From assembly GCA_036383955.1 (NCBI GenBank), contig DASVNH010000181.1:1-64000 (forward strand): a stretch of DNA of 64,000 bases, read 5' to 3'. This DNA is from JACQFK01 sp036383955. Lineage in GTDB: Bacteria > Planctomycetota > MHYJ01 > JACPRB01. Each line of letters starts with the position of its first letter. Position 1 is the first letter of the stretch. Below the pieces are notes generated by a model, which saw only the letters and a program-made list of their open reading frames with translations, was not told the DNA's origin and ran no database searches. A program made the translations under genes and the position numbers. Shown here piece after piece: positions 7,806-16,717 of this stretch.

Positions 7806-8822
7806 ATGATCAGCCGCCGCGAATTCATCGCCTCGACGGCCCTGGCCGCGCTCCAGGACGGCCCGCCGCTGCGCCTCGGCATGCTCGGGATGTGGCACTC
7901 CCACGCCCCCGGCATCGTGAGCCGCGTGGCCGAGAACCCCAAGGAGTTCGAGCTCGTCGGCTTCTACGATCCGGATCCGGCGGTGGTCGCGGACCGGTCC
8001 AAGGCCTGGGCGTCCAAACTGCCCGTCAAGGTCTTCGAGAAGCCCGAGCAACTGCTGGCGGAGAAGCTCGACGGGGTGGTGGTGGAGAGCCGGGTCTACG
8101 AGAACCTCGCGCTCGCCAAGCTGGCGCTCGAGAGCGGCCGGTCCGTGATGCTCGAGAAGCCGGCGGGCACGAACCTCGAGGAGCACCGCGCGCTGATCGC
8201 GCTCGCGCGGCAAAAGAAGCTCCACGTGCAGATGATCTACCTCTTCCGCTACCTGCCCGCCGTCCGCGAGATGCTGTCGAGGAAAGGCGAGCTCGGCGCG
8301 CTCTACGAGTTCCGCGGCCGCCTCGCCAAGGATCTCCCGGGCTACGCCCGCAACGTCGCCGAGTGCGGCCGCTACAAGGGCGGCATCTTCTTCGAGATGG
8401 GCGGCCACGCCATCGATCTCATGGTCGCGCTGCTCGGCGCGCCCAAGCGCGTCGGGCCGTTCCTCGCGCACCATTCGACGAACGAGCCGACGTCCTTCAT
8501 CGACCACGGCATCACGGTCTTCAGCTACGAGCGGGCCTGGGGCGTCGTCGAAGTCCCCGCGCTCGAGGTCGTCCCGCGGCAGCGCCGCTTCGAGCTCTAC
8601 GGCACGAAGGGCGCCGTCGTCATTCCGCACCTGCCCGAGCCGAAGATCGAGGTCTGCGCCGCCGGCGGCAAATGGACGTCGATCGACCTCCCCGCGGTCC
8701 CCGGCCAGCTCGCCGACCTGCGGGAGTTCGCCGCGGTGGTGGGAGGTCGCAAGGCCCCCGAATTCCCGATGGACCACGATCTCGCCGTGCAGGAGGCGCT
8801 GCTCCAGGCGTGCGGCATGTGA
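7806..8822 (+). CDS. Gfo/Idh/MocA family oxidoreductase with export signal
   Basis: This 338-residue protein begins with a twin-arginine-like leader (MISRREFIASTALAALQD). A Rossmann-type segment follows (LRLGMLGMWHSHAPGIV, ELVGFYDPDP), then the EKPAGTNLEEH motif of the family, where Lys is the usual catalytic residue. A C-terminal alpha/beta domain carries GGIFFEMGGHAIDLM. Family members are NAD(P)-dependent sugar or inositol dehydrogenases. The MWHSH segment replaces the usual glycine-rich GxGxxG, so cofactor binding may differ. Exported Gfo/Idh proteins are frequent in planctomycetes. The stop overlaps the next start (GTGA), coupling it to the DUF72 gene. Substrate cannot be assigned. Confidence 0.85.
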   Translation: MISRREFIASTALAALQDGPPLRLGMLGMWHSHAPGIVSRVAENPKEFELVGFYDPDPAVVADRSKAWASKLPVKVFEKPEQLLAEKLDGVVVESRVYENLALAKLALESGRSVMLEKPAGTNLEEHRALIALARQKKLHVQMIYLFRYLPAVREMLSRKGELGALYEFRGRLAKDLPGYARNVAECGRYKGGIFFEMGGHAIDLMVALLGAPKRVGPFLAHHSTNEPTSFIDHGITVFSYERAWGVVEVPALEVVPRQRRFELYGTKGAVVIPHLPEPKIEVCAAGGKWTSIDLPAVPGQLADLREFAAVVGGRKAPEFPMDHDLAVQEALLQACGM

Positions 8823-9607
8823 TCCGGATCGGGACGTCGAGCTTCTCCGAGAAATCCTGGATCGGGCCGTTCTACGCCCTCGACACCGAGCCGCGCGACA
8901 TGCTGGCGGCCTACGCCCGGCGCTTCGACACGGTGGAGATCGACGCGACCTACTACCGCATGCCCAGCCCGGCCATGTGCGCCAAGTGGGCGGCGGTCAC
9001 GCCGGACGGCTTCGGCTTCGCGCTCAAGACGCCCAAGCAGATCACGGCCGAGAAGGTCCTCGAGGGCTGCGAGGCGGACTGGGCGGAGTTCATGCGGGCC
9101 GTCGACCCCCTGGGCCCCAAGCTGCGCTTCATCCTCCTGCAGTTCGGCTACTTCAACAGGCAGTCGGCTTGTCCGACGTCCTCCGAGTTCCTGCGGCGGC
9201 TCGCGGCGTTCCTGCCGGGCAAGGAGCGGCTGGTGGTGGAGATCCGGAATCCGAAGTGGATCAGCGACGACCTCCTGGGCCTGCTGCGCGAGCACAAGGT
9301 CAACTTCGCCCTGACGGAGCAAGAGTGGATGCCGAAGCCGGCGGCGCTCTGGCGGCAGTGGGGGGCGAAGCTGCTGACGGGCGGGGCGGCCTACGTGCGC
9401 TTCCTGGGGGAGCGGAAGCGGATCGACGCGCTGACGGAGACCTGGGACAAGATCGTGATCGACCGCGGGCCGGAGATGAAGGAGACCGTCAGGGTTCTCC
9501 AGGACTTTCTCGACCAGGGCATCCCGGTCTGGGCTTACTTCAACAATCATTATGCGGGTCACGCGCCGGCCAGCGTGGAGATCCTCAAGAAGGAGCTGGG
9601 GCTGTGA
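8819..9607 (+). CDS. DUF72 domain protein (TIM-barrel, YecE-like)
   Basis: The start is GTG 8819, overlapping the preceding TGA. The 262 residues begin MIRIGTSSFSEKSWIGPFY and continue with RFDTVEIDATYYRMPS and FGFALKTPKQIT, the conserved N-terminal blocks of DUF72/YecE. Near the C-terminus YFNNHYAGHAPA matches the family's closing motif. The family folds as a TIM barrel and is thought to act on a phosphate-containing or sugar substrate, but its reaction is not established. Coupling to the Gfo/Idh gene hints at a shared sugar-related role. The gene ends before a short AT-rich gap containing a T-run. Confidence 0.88.
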   Translation: MIRIGTSSFSEKSWIGPFYALDTEPRDMLAAYARRFDTVEIDATYYRMPSPAMCAKWAAVTPDGFGFALKTPKQITAEKVLEGCEADWAEFMRAVDPLGPKLRFILLQFGYFNRQSACPTSSEFLRRLAAFLPGKERLVVEIRNPKWISDDLLGLLREHKVNFALTEQEWMPKPAALWRQWGAKLLTGGAAYVRFLGERKRIDALTETWDKIVIDRGPEMKETVRVLQDFLDQGIPVWAYFNNHYAGHAPASVEILKKELGL

Positions 9608-9657
9608 CGCGGCCGATGGAAACGTGAAGTGCCGCGGGGCTCTAGCGAAACCCGCCA

Positions 9658-9687
9658 TAGACGGGATGCCTGGTTTTTTTTTACAAT
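9658..9687 (+). promoter_or_regulatory. Putative promoter and T-run upstream of the CheB-CheR kinase
   Basis: TAGACG (9658-9663), 18 bases, then TACAAT (9682-9687) form a plausible sigma-70 promoter. The spacer includes a run of nine or more T (ending at 9682), which follows weak AAACC/GGTTT pairing and might also serve to end the upstream DUF72 transcript. Transcription would begin near 9694, so translation of the kinase must start downstream of that. Confidence 0.4.
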
Positions 9688-9764
9688 GAAAAGCAGTCGC
9701 GTCGCCCGGACCTCTTGAGACGCGACGAGTTCCGCGAACCGCGGAACGACCAGGAGTCCAACGT

Positions 9765-12700
9765 ACGGAAGAGACCCAGACCCCGTCGGTCCCCGTCGTC
9801 GCGATCGGCGCGTCAGCCGGAGGTCTTTCGGCGTTCCGCAAGCTTCTGGAGCACCTGCCCGCGGACGCCCGCCTGGCGTACGTCCTCATCCCTCACCTGG
9901 ATCCGTCCCACCCGAGCATCATGTCCGACATCCTGTCGCGGACGACCCCCATGCCCGTCAAGGAGGCCCAGGACGGCCTCCCTGTGGAGGCGGACCACGC
10001 GTACGTGATCAGCCCCAACACGATCATGACGATCGCCGACGGGAAGCTCAGGCTGGTTCCCCGGGGCCTGGGTCCCCACGCCAAGCACGAGTGCATCGAC
10101 CACTTCATGGTCTCCCTCGCGCGGCACTACCGCGAGAAGGCCATCGGCGTGGTCCTCTCGGGGACGGCCTCCGACGGGACCGCGGGCATCGAGGCCATCA
10201 AGGCCGAGGGCGGCATCACGTTCGCGCAGGACGAGAGCGCGGAGTTCGGCGACATGCCCCGGAACGCCATCGAGACGGGCTGCGTCGACTTCGTGCTCTC
10301 CCCCGAGGGCATCGCCCGGGAGCTCTCGAGGATCGGCCGCCACCCCTACGTCGCCCGCGCGCGTCCCCCCGACCCCCCGCGACCGGCGGACGGCGATCAC
10401 GACAAGCTGTTCGGCCTCCTGCGGGCGACGACCGGCGTGGATTTCGCGCAGTACAAACAGTCCACCATCGAACGACGCATCGCCCGGCGCATGGCGATCC
10501 ACAAGATGGAGGCGTTCGCGGACTATGCCCGCTTCCTGGAAAAGACCCCGCTCGAAGTGAGGGCGCTCCACGACGAGCTGCTCATCAACGTCACGTCGTT
10601 CTTCCGCGAGCCGGAGGCGTTCGACGTCCTGAAGGGCTCGGTCTTCCCCGCGCTCCTTCAGAATCGGCCGGATCAGGAGCCGCTCCGCCTCTGGATTCCC
10701 GGCTGCTCCACGGGCGAGGAGGCGTATTCGATCCTGATCGCCCTGGTGGAGTACCTGCAGGACGCGGGGCGCCACTTCGACGTCCAGCTTTTCGGCACCG
10801 ACGTCTCGGAGCGCGCGACCGACAAGGCCAGGGCGGGCCTCTTCGACCCCGGGATCCAGGCCGAGGTGTCGGCCGAGCGCCTGAGTCGGTTCTTTACTCC
10901 CGGGGACGGCGGTACCTTCCGCGTCGCCAAGAGCATCCGCGACCTTTGCGTCTTCGCCCGGCAGGACGTGACCCGGGATCCGCCGTTCTCCCGCCTGGAC
11001 CTGATCTCCTGCCGGAACATGCTCATCTATCTCGGCCCCGCGCTGCAGAAGCGGGTCATCCCGATCTTCCACTACGCCCTCAAGCCCGGAGGCTTCCTGC
11101 TGCTGGGGTCGTCGGAGTCGGTCGACCGCTATCCCCAGCTGTTCCTGCTCCAGGACAAGAAGACGAAGGTTTATCGCCGTCAGCCCGGGACGTCCTCCGA
11201 AGCGCCGACGTTCGCCCCGGAACGGCTCTTTTCCAAAGCGGCTCGGCACCCGGGGGCGGAGCCGGAACCTTCGGCGTTCGACGTGGCCCGCGCGACGGAC
11301 CGCTACCTCCTGTCCAACCACGTCCCGGGCGTGGTCGTCCTGAACGCCCGCGATCAGGTCGTCGAAGTCCGGGGCGACACGGAAGCCTTCCTGAAAATCC
11401 CGCCGGGCAAGCTGAGCGCGAGCGTGCTCAAGATGGTCCGCGAGGATCTCGTGGTGGATCTCGACCGCCTGATTCGCGAGGCGAAGCTGACCGGCGCGCG
11501 GGTTCGGAAGGACGGCGTCCGCTTCGAGTACCGGAACCGCGTCGCCAATGCCGTCATCGAGGTCGCCCCGCTCGCGGGGCCCGCCGGCGCGGAGCCGCAC
11601 GTCATCGTCGTGTTCATGCCCGGCGCCGTTTCCGCCGCGCCCCCGGCCCCGGGCGAAGCTTCGAACGCCGCCGCGCCGGGCGACGGGGAATTCGCCAAGC
11701 TGAAGGCCGAGCTCGTCGCCCAGCGGGATTACCAGCAGTCCATCTTCGAGAAGCTCGAGGCGGCGAACGAGGAACTCCGCTCGGCGAGCGAGGAGACGCT
11801 CTCGGCCAACGAGGAGCTGCAGTCGACCAACGAGGAGCTCGAGACGTCGAAGGAAGAGCTTCAGTCGTCCAACGAGGAGCTCACGACGCTCAACGACGAG
11901 CTCCAGCACAAGAACGCGGAGCTGGGAGAGGCCAACAGCGACCTCGCGAACGTCTTCCTCGCGTCGAACGTCGCCCTGGCCATCGTCGACGCGGGCCTCA
12001 AGTTCCGGCGCTTCACGCCCCAGGCCGAGAAGCTGCTGAACCTGGCCGCGACGGACGTCGGACGTCGGATCACGGATTTCAAGGCGGTCGCCGACATCCC
12101 GGGTCTCGAAGAGATGATCCTGAGCGTGATCGAAACGCTCTCTCCCCTCGAGCAGGAGGTCCGGGTCGGCGGGGGCCGGTGGTGCTCCGTCCGCGTCCGC
12201 CCCTATCGGGACCTGGACAACCGCATCCGGGGCGTGGTCCTCGTGTTCGTCGACATCGACGCCATCAAGCGGGCCCTGCTGGCCCTGGAAGAGGCGACGG
12301 CCGTCACCGAGGGGATCGTCGAGACCGTGCAGGTTCCGCTGGTCATTCTCGACGGCGACTTGACCGTCCACCGGGCGAATCGCGCGTTCTACTCGACGTT
12401 CGCGCTTTCCAAGGCGGACGTCGAAGGCCGGCCGATTTACGACGTCGGAAATAGGCGATGGGCCGACGCGCCGTTGCGGACGGCGCTCGATCAGATTCTT
12501 CCCAAGGACAGCCATTTCGAAGGCCTGGAAATCCGGCAAGAGGCCGGCGGCCGGATCCTGCTCCTGAACGCCCGGCGGATCGTCCTGGAGGGCTCCGGCG
12601 GCTCCAAGATTCTCCTCTCCATCGAGGACGTCACGGGCCGCCGGCAGGCGGAGGAAGAGATCGCCAAGCTGAATGTCGGCCTGGAGAGGCGGGTCAGCGA

Positions 12701-13400
12701 ACGGACGTCCGAGCTCGAGGGCGCGCGGGGAGAGATGGAGGCGTTCACCTACAGCGTCGCGCACGACCTTCGCTCGCCGCTGCGGGCGATGGGCGGCTTC
12801 GCCGAAGCGCTGCTGGAAGACTACGTCGACCGGCCCCTCGACGAGGATGGCCAGGACTTCGCCCGCCGGATCATCTCGTCCGCCAAGCGGATGGATTCGC
12901 TGATCCAGGACCTCCTCAGCTACAGCCACCTGGCGCGCGACGAGGGGGCGGTCGCGGATGTCGACCTGAACGCGCTCCTGGACGCGGCGCTGCACGACCT
13001 GTCCGCGGACCTCGAGGCGAAAGGCGCCCGGGTCACGGTCGACAAGCCGCTCCCCGTCGTCAAGGCGCATTGGAACTCGCTCCTGCAGGCCGTCACCAAT
13101 CTCGTGTCGAACGCGGTGAAGTTCGTCGCGCCGGGAGTCGAGTCCCGCGTGCGGGTCCGGGCGGAATCCCGCGGCGATCGCGCGCGGCTGTGGGTGGAGG
13201 ACAACGGCATCGGCGTCGAGAAGCAGTATCACGACCGGATCTTCAACGTCTTCGAGCGCCTGAACCCGGCCTCGGCCTACCCCGGCACCGGGATCGGCCT
13301 CGCCATCGTGCGCCGCGCCGTGGAACGCGTGGGAGGGGCCGCCGGCGTGGAACCCGGCCCGGGGCCGGGCAGCCGGTTCTGGATCGACCTGAGGACGTGA
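9765..13400 (+). CDS. CheB-CheR-PAS hybrid sensor histidine kinase (no standard start codon)
   Basis: Domains in order, numbering from a proposed ACG start at 9765: CheB methylesterase (Ser17 in IGASAGG, His44 in IPHLDPSH, Asp137 in SGTASDG); CheR methyltransferase, about 200-480 (NVTSFFRE, IPGCSTGEEAYS, ISCRNMLIYL); a NEELQSTNEEL-type coiled coil, about 650-730; two PAS-like regions; HisKA (H1000 in SVAHDLRSPL); and HATPase (NLVSNAVKF, VEDNGIGV, GTGIGLAIV). The family links chemotaxis-type methylation to phosphorelay. The first ATG in frame is 9921, which would remove Ser17 and His44. Between the in-frame stop at 9687 and 9921 there is no ATG, GTG or TTG. A CAGGAG site at 9751-9756 lies 8 bases before ACG 9765. 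Either a rare ACG start or a small sequence error is likely. Confidence 0.85.
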   Translation, partial: TEETQTPSVPVVAIGASAGGLSAFRKLLEHLPADARLAYVLIPHLDPSHPSIMSDILSRTTPMPVKEAQDGLPVEADHAYVISPNTIMTIADGKLRLVPRGLGPHAKHECIDHFMVSLARHYREKAIGVVLSGTASDGTAGIEAIKAEGGITFAQDESAEFGDMPRNAIETGCVDFVLSPEGIARELSRIGRHPYVARARPPDPPRPADGDHDKLFGLLRATTGVDFAQYKQSTIERRIARRMAIHKMEAFADYARFLEKTPLEVRALHDELLINVTSFFREPEAFDVLKGSVFPALLQNRPDQEPLRLWIPGCSTGEEAYSILIALVEYLQDAGRHFDVQLFGTDVSERATDKARAGLFDPGIQAEVSAERLSRFFTPGDGGTFRVAKSIRDLCVFARQDVTRDPPFSRLDLISCRNMLIYLGPALQKRVIPIFHYALKPGGFLLLGSSESVDRYPQLFLLQDKKTKVYRRQPGTSSEAPTFAPERLFSKAARHPGAEPEPSAFDVARATDRYLLSNHVPGVVVLNARDQVVEVRGDTEAFLKIPPGKLSASVLKMVREDLVVDLDRLIREAKLTGARVRKDGVRFEYRNRVANAVIEVAPLAGPAGAEPHVIVVFMPGAVSAAPPAPGEASNAAAPGDGEFAKLKAELVAQRDYQQSIFEKLEAANEELRSASEETLSANEELQSTNEELETSKEELQSSNEELTTLNDELQHKNAELGEANSDLANVFLASNVALAIVDAGLKFRRFTPQAEKLLNLAATDVGRRITDFKAVADIPGLEEMILSVIETLSPLEQEVRVGGGRWCSVRVRPYRDLDNRIRGVVLVFVDIDAIKRALLALEEATAVTEGIVETVQVPLVILDGDLTVHRANRAFYSTFALSKADVEGRPIYDVGNRRWADAPLRTALDQILPKDSHFEGLEIRQEAGGRILLLNARRIVLEGSGGSKILLSIEDVTGRRQAEEEIAKLNVGLERRVSERTSELEGARGEMEAFTYSVAHDLRSPLRAMGGFAEALLEDYVDRPLDEDGQDFARRIISSAKRMDSLIQDLLSYSHLARDEGAVADVDLNALLDAALHDLSADLEAKGARVTVDKPLPVVKAHWNSLLQAVTNLVSNAVKFVAPGVESRVRVRAESRGDRARLWVEDNGIGVEKQYHDRIFNVFERLNPASAYPGTGIGLAIVRRAVERVGGAAGVEPGPGPGSRFWIDLRT

Positions 13401-13401
13401 G

Positions 13402-13860
13402 ATGTCGATCTCCCTGGCCTCCGTCCTGCTCGTGGAAGACGACTCCAACGACGTCCTCCTCATGAACCGGGCCTTCGGCAAGGCGGGCTTCGCGGGGCCG
13501 CTCAAGGTGGTGACCGACGGAGAGCGGGCGATCGCGGCCCTGTCCGGAGAAGGCGGCGCGCCGGGCGGACCCATTCCCGCGCTGGTCCTCCTGGACCTCA
13601 AGCTGCCCCGGTGTTCGGGCTTCGAGGTCGTCGCGTGGATCCGAGCCCAGCCGAGGCTGCGCGCCCTGCCGGTGGTCGTCCTGACCTCCTCGAAGGACAA
13701 GCGCGACGTCACCCGCGCCTACGAGCTGGGGGCCAACGCGTATCTGATCAAGCCCGCGGCGTTCAGCGAGCTCGTCGAGCTGGTGAAGGTCCTGGCCGCG
13801 TTCTGGCTCGTCGCGAACCATTATCCGGAGCTCGCCCCCGCGGCCCCGGCGCCCCGTTAA
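13402..13860 (+). CDS. Single-domain response regulator (Rcp1-type)
   Basis: The 152-residue receiver has the acidic pocket VEDDSND at residues 11-17, phospho-acceptor Asp65 in LLDLKLPRCSG, the switch Thr in VVLTSSKD, and Lys in LIKPAAF. There is no output domain, and the inserted loop before the acceptor Asp plus the extended C-terminus are typical of Rcp1-like regulators that pair with phytochrome or hybrid kinases. It starts one base after the kinase stop, so it is almost surely the kinase's cognate phosphate receiver. About 100 bp without recognisable signals follow. Confidence 0.92.
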   Translation: MSISLASVLLVEDDSNDVLLMNRAFGKAGFAGPLKVVTDGERAIAALSGEGGAPGGPIPALVLLDLKLPRCSGFEVVAWIRAQPRLRALPVVVLTSSKDKRDVTRAYELGANAYLIKPAAFSELVELVKVLAAFWLVANHYPELAPAAPAPR

Positions 13861-13961
13861 CCCGGCGTATTCCGCCCTCAAGAGTCCGCGCAGGCCGTCG
13901 CGCGGCGGGCCGCCTCCCGGCCGCGGGGAGATCCTCAGGAAGGAATTGGGGCCGTGAGGTT

Positions 13962-14177
13962 CTAGCCCTTGCTGCCCACCAGGATGATATTCGCGCCGAC
14001 CTGGTACTTCGCGCCGCTCCTGGGGTTCTGGATCTTGCCGCTGCCGTAGAAGCCGACGGAGCCGGTCTTGAAGTCCTTGGCCGAAGCGACGAGCGTCCCC
14101 CAGACCTCGCCTTCGGGTCCGCGGATCTCCAGCGTCACCGACGCCGGCGCGGCAGCGTCCTTGGTCTTTTCGGCCAT
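13962..14177 (-). CDS. Small hypothetical protein (71 residues)
   Basis: ATG 14177 is preceded by an ideal ACGGAGGA ribosome site, which is the main support for this short gene. The product has a Lys/Ala-rich N-terminus (MAEKTKDAAAP), then a compact beta-rich body (SVTLEIRGPEGEVWGTLV, GSVGFYGSGKI, QVGANIILVGSK). No signal peptide or known motif is visible. A small cytoplasmic beta-barrel or adaptor is conceivable but not shown. It follows the small membrane protein gene in the same direction (21-base gap), at the tail of the TonB operon. Confidence 0.6.
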   Translation of the reverse strand: MAEKTKDAAAPASVTLEIRGPEGEVWGTLVASAKDFKTGSVGFYGSGKIQNPRSGAKYQVGANIILVGSKG

Positions 14178-14198
14178 GGAAGGGTTCCTCCGTCAGAG

Positions 14199-14480
14199 TT
14201 ACATGGGATAGAAGCCGGCCGCCATGCCCAGGTGAACCGCGCTGAGCACGGCAAAGAAGATCACGCGCCGCTTCGTGGGCGCGCTGACCAGGAAACATCC
14301 GGCGATGAACCCGATCACGGTCGTCGGAATCAGGAAGTCGCTCCTCCAGCCGGCCGCTTCCTCTTGTCCCACGGCCCTTAGGTACTTGGGCACGACGATG
14401 ATCCAGGGCATATAGAGAAAGAGCCACGCGGTGGCCCAGTTCTGCGAGATGAGATGGGGCGGTTCATCGTCGGCCGGCAC
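14199..14480 (-). CDS. Small membrane protein, tail of TonB operon
   Basis: A GTG at 14480, 14 bases after the TPR gene stop, opens a 93-residue frame. It contains three hydrophobic segments: WLFLYMPWIIVVP, FLIPTTVIGFIAGCFLV, and RRVIFFAVLSAVHLGMAAGF. The charged loops between them (RAVGQEEAAGWRS, SAPTKRR) support a real three-helix membrane protein. An AAGG stretch precedes the GTG closely, so the start is reasonable but not certain. Position suggests co-expression with the TonB energy-transduction genes. No family is recognised. Confidence 0.6.
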   Translation of the reverse strand: MPADDEPPHLISQNWATAWLFLYMPWIIVVPKYLRAVGQEEAAGWRSDFLIPTTVIGFIAGCFLVSAPTKRRVIFFAVLSAVHLGMAAGFYPM

Positions 14481-14494
14481 GGCCTTAGGATACT

Positions 14495-15598
14495 CTACTT
14501 CGCCCGCAGCAGCGCGCGCAGCTTCTCGTCGAGCGGGTGCTCGCGCAGGCCGTCGCGCAGCGCCGGGAATTCGTCCTGGCCCGCCTGCTTCAGCGCGAGC
14601 GCCAGGTGGTAGTGCGCCGCGGCGGAGCGGTCGGTCTTCAGGGCTTCGGCGAAGGCGACGGCCGCCGCCTTCGCGTCGCCCGCCTTCAGCTCCAGCTCGC
14701 CCAGCGCGCCCCAGGCCCCGGCTTCCTTGAAGAGCCGCCGCGCGTCGGCCGGCTCCGAGAGATGTCCCAGCTGCGTGAGCGCGTCGGGCCGCGCCCCCGC
14801 CTTCGTGAAGGCCTCCCGCGCCGACGTCGTCTCGTTCGAGCGCAGATAGGCGTGGCCGAGCCGCACCCAGTCGTCGGGCTTCAGGTCCGTCAGCCGCGCG
14901 TAGGCCGCCGCCGCCTCCCGCGGCATGTTCAGCGTGAGATACAGATCGCCCAGCAGGCGCGCGGCCGCCGGATCGACGGCCCCCCGCCGCCGCGCCGCTT
15001 CCAGGGCGTCGACCGCCGGCCCGTAGCGCTGGGCCGCCGCCTCCGCCTGCGCGACGAAGACGAGATACTTCGTTTCGAGGGGCTTGCGCCGCGCGAGGGC
15101 GCGGTAGGCGTCGGCCGACTCCCCGTGCCGCCCCGACCGCCCGAGCACGTAGGCCAGCGTCTCCAGCGTCTCGATCGACTCCGGATGCGCGTGGCGGTGG
15201 CGCGAGAGCTCGTAGACAGCCTGCGTCCACTCCTCGCGCTGGATGAAGACGCGCGCGATCCAGTAGGCGTCCTGGCCGTTCGGATCCCTGGCCTCCGCCG
15301 TCCGGAAGCTCGCGATCGCCTCGTCGAGCTGCCCCGCGTTCAGGAGCGCCTGGCCCAGCGCGCGATGGACGTCGACTCCCTCCGCCTTCAGCGCGAGCGC
15401 CTCGCGGAAGGCCTTCACCGCGTCCTTCGGCCGCTCCACGCGCAGGTAGCAGCTGCCGAGGACCAGCCAGACCTGCGCGTCGGGCTTCGACGCGACGGCC
15501 TTCTCGAAATGCCCGACGGCCTTCGCGTAGTCCCCGGCCTTGTAGGCCTTGTCGCCTTCCTCGAGGTCCTGGGCGAGAAGGAGAAGGAGCGCGATCAT
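14495..15598 (-). CDS. TPR repeat protein of the TonB2-like operon
   Basis: This 367-residue secreted protein has a very short signal (MIALLLLLAQD) followed by a continuous array of tetratricopeptide repeats. These include EEGDKAYKAGDYAKAVGHF, LGQALLNAGQLDEAIASF, and LLGDLYLTLNMPREAAAAY, about nine in all. Such repeats mediate protein-protein contact, here in the periplasm. Its start overlaps the TonB stop (ATGA). In Vibrio-type TonB2 clusters a TPR protein also follows TonB, so a supporting role in assembling the energy-transduction complex is a reasonable inference. Confidence 0.85.
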   Translation of the reverse strand: MIALLLLLAQDLEEGDKAYKAGDYAKAVGHFEKAVASKPDAQVWLVLGSCYLRVERPKDAVKAFREALALKAEGVDVHRALGQALLNAGQLDEAIASFRTAEARDPNGQDAYWIARVFIQREEWTQAVYELSRHRHAHPESIETLETLAYVLGRSGRHGESADAYRALARRKPLETKYLVFVAQAEAAAQRYGPAVDALEAARRRGAVDPAAARLLGDLYLTLNMPREAAAAYARLTDLKPDDWVRLGHAYLRSNETTSAREAFTKAGARPDALTQLGHLSEPADARRLFKEAGAWGALGELELKAGDAKAAAVAFAEALKTDRSAAAHYHLALALKQAGQDEFPALRDGLREHPLDEKLRALLRAK

Positions 15599-16302
15599 CA
15601 ATCCACCAGCTGGAAACGGACGCGCTGCGTCAGCACGCAGGCGACCTTGCGGCCGTCGAACACCGCCGGCTCGAAGCGCCACCGCAGGACGGCGTCCCGG
15701 GCCACCTCGCCGAAGCGGGAGTCGCCCTCGACGCCCTCGATCTGGACGTCGCCCACGCGCCCGGCCTCGTCCACGGTGACGCGCAGCGAGACGGAGCCTT
15801 CCAGCTTGCGGAGGCGCGCCCACTGCGGATAGGGGGGCAGGGCCGAGACGGCCCGGATGGGGCCCCGGTCGACCTGCGACAGGGAGAAGGCCGCGCCGCG
15901 GCCCGTGCCGCCCGGCACGCCGCCTTCGACGCCGCCCACGACGCCCTCCGCCGAGCCTCCGCGGCCGAGCGAGAAGCGCAGGGCGGGGCCGCCGCCGGCG
16001 GGGGCGCCGACGTCCCACCCGGGCGTCGCGCCGCGGGGGTCGAAGCGTTCGGGCGCCGGGCCCTCGGAGGAGGTCGGGCTCTGAAGCGCGAGCGACGCGG
16101 CCGCGGGCGCCTCGGTCATCTCGCGGGGCGGCTCGGCGGGCGGCGCGGAGGTCCGGGGCGGCGGCGCCGCGAGGAAGACTTCCCGCAGCTGGAGGTCGGT
16201 CCGGACCGGGGACTTCTTGTTCGGCGCGTTGGCGATCGCGAGGCCCAGGAAGAGCCCGGCGTTGGCGCCGATCGCCAGGAGGCCGAAGAGCCACTCCCTC
16301 AC
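15598..16302 (-). CDS. tonB: Energy transducer TonB
   Basis: GTG 16302 overlaps the ExbD stop (GTGA), giving 234 residues. One N-terminal transmembrane helix (WLFGLLAIGANAGLFLGLAI) is followed by a Pro-rich segment (APPPRTSAPPAEPP) and a Gly-rich linker. The C-terminal TonB domain at about 140-234 has PPYPQWARLRKLEGSVSLRVTV and RWRFEPAVFDGRKV. The YP motif and the WxFxPA block are the standard receptor-contact fold. The protein transmits the ExbB/ExbD proton-motive energy across the periplasm to the outer-membrane receptor encoded in the same operon. Confidence 0.9.
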   Translation of the reverse strand: MREWLFGLLAIGANAGLFLGLAIANAPNKKSPVRTDLQLREVFLAAPPPRTSAPPAEPPREMTEAPAAASLALQSPTSSEGPAPERFDPRGATPGWDVGAPAGGGPALRFSLGRGGSAEGVVGGVEGGVPGGTGRGAAFSLSQVDRGPIRAVSALPPYPQWARLRKLEGSVSLRVTVDEAGRVGDVQIEGVEGDSRFGEVARDAVLRWRFEPAVFDGRKVACVLTQRVRFQLVD

Positions 16303-16715
16303 GGCCCCTCCTTCCGCGAGGCGATCGCGACGCGCCGGGCGCCGCCCCGCTGCGCCTCGTCCATGACGCCGACGAGCGTGCCGGCCGGCACCCGCTCGTC
16401 CGCGACGAGCACCACGCCCAGGTCGGGCCGCGCCGCCAGCCGCTGCTGGACCAGGCCGCGCAGCGAGAGGCGGTCGATGCGGCGTCCTTCCACCGACAGC
16501 TCGCCGCCGGGGCCGACGCCGATCATGATCGAGTCGTCCTCGAGCGCGGCGGAGGTGGCGGCCTGGGGACGTCGCACCTCGATCCCCGTCTCGCGGCCCG
16601 CGTTGGCCGTGACGAGCAGGAAGATGAGGATGACCATCATGATGTCGATGAGCGACAGGATGATGACTTCGGGCTGCCCGCGCCCGCGCTTCCGGAGCGC
16701 CGAGAAGTCGATCAT
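16299..16715 (-). CDS. exbD: Biopolymer transport protein ExbD/TolR
   Basis: The 138 residues show a short cytoplasmic N-terminus and a single helix with the functional Asp (IILSLIDIMMVILIFLLVT; the DIMM region). A periplasmic domain follows (IMIGVGPGGELSVEGRRI, DLGVVLVADERVPAGTLV). This is the usual ExbD size and layout; the Asp in the helix carries protons in the motor. Upstream, the whole 30-base gap to exbB is filled by a 25-bp palindrome, so the ribosome-binding region lies inside that repeat. Its stop overlaps the tonB start. Confidence 0.92.
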   Translation of the reverse strand: MIDFSALRKRGRGQPEVIILSLIDIMMVILIFLLVTANAGRETGIEVRRPQAATSAALEDDSIMIGVGPGGELSVEGRRIDRLSLRGLVQQRLAARPDLGVVLVADERVPAGTLVGVMDEAQRGGARRVAIASRKEGP

Positions 16716-16717
16716 GC

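Noticed and set aside
9715..10008. A 97-residue frame starting TTG 9715, ahead of the CheB-CheR kinase
   Set aside because: It runs in another frame through the CheB domain coding region and has no recognisable motif. It matters only if an indel joins its start to the kinase frame.
13861..13961. GC-rich inverted stretch after the response regulator as a terminator
   Set aside because: Pairing is irregular and no T-run follows; nothing reliable is seen in this 100-bp gap.
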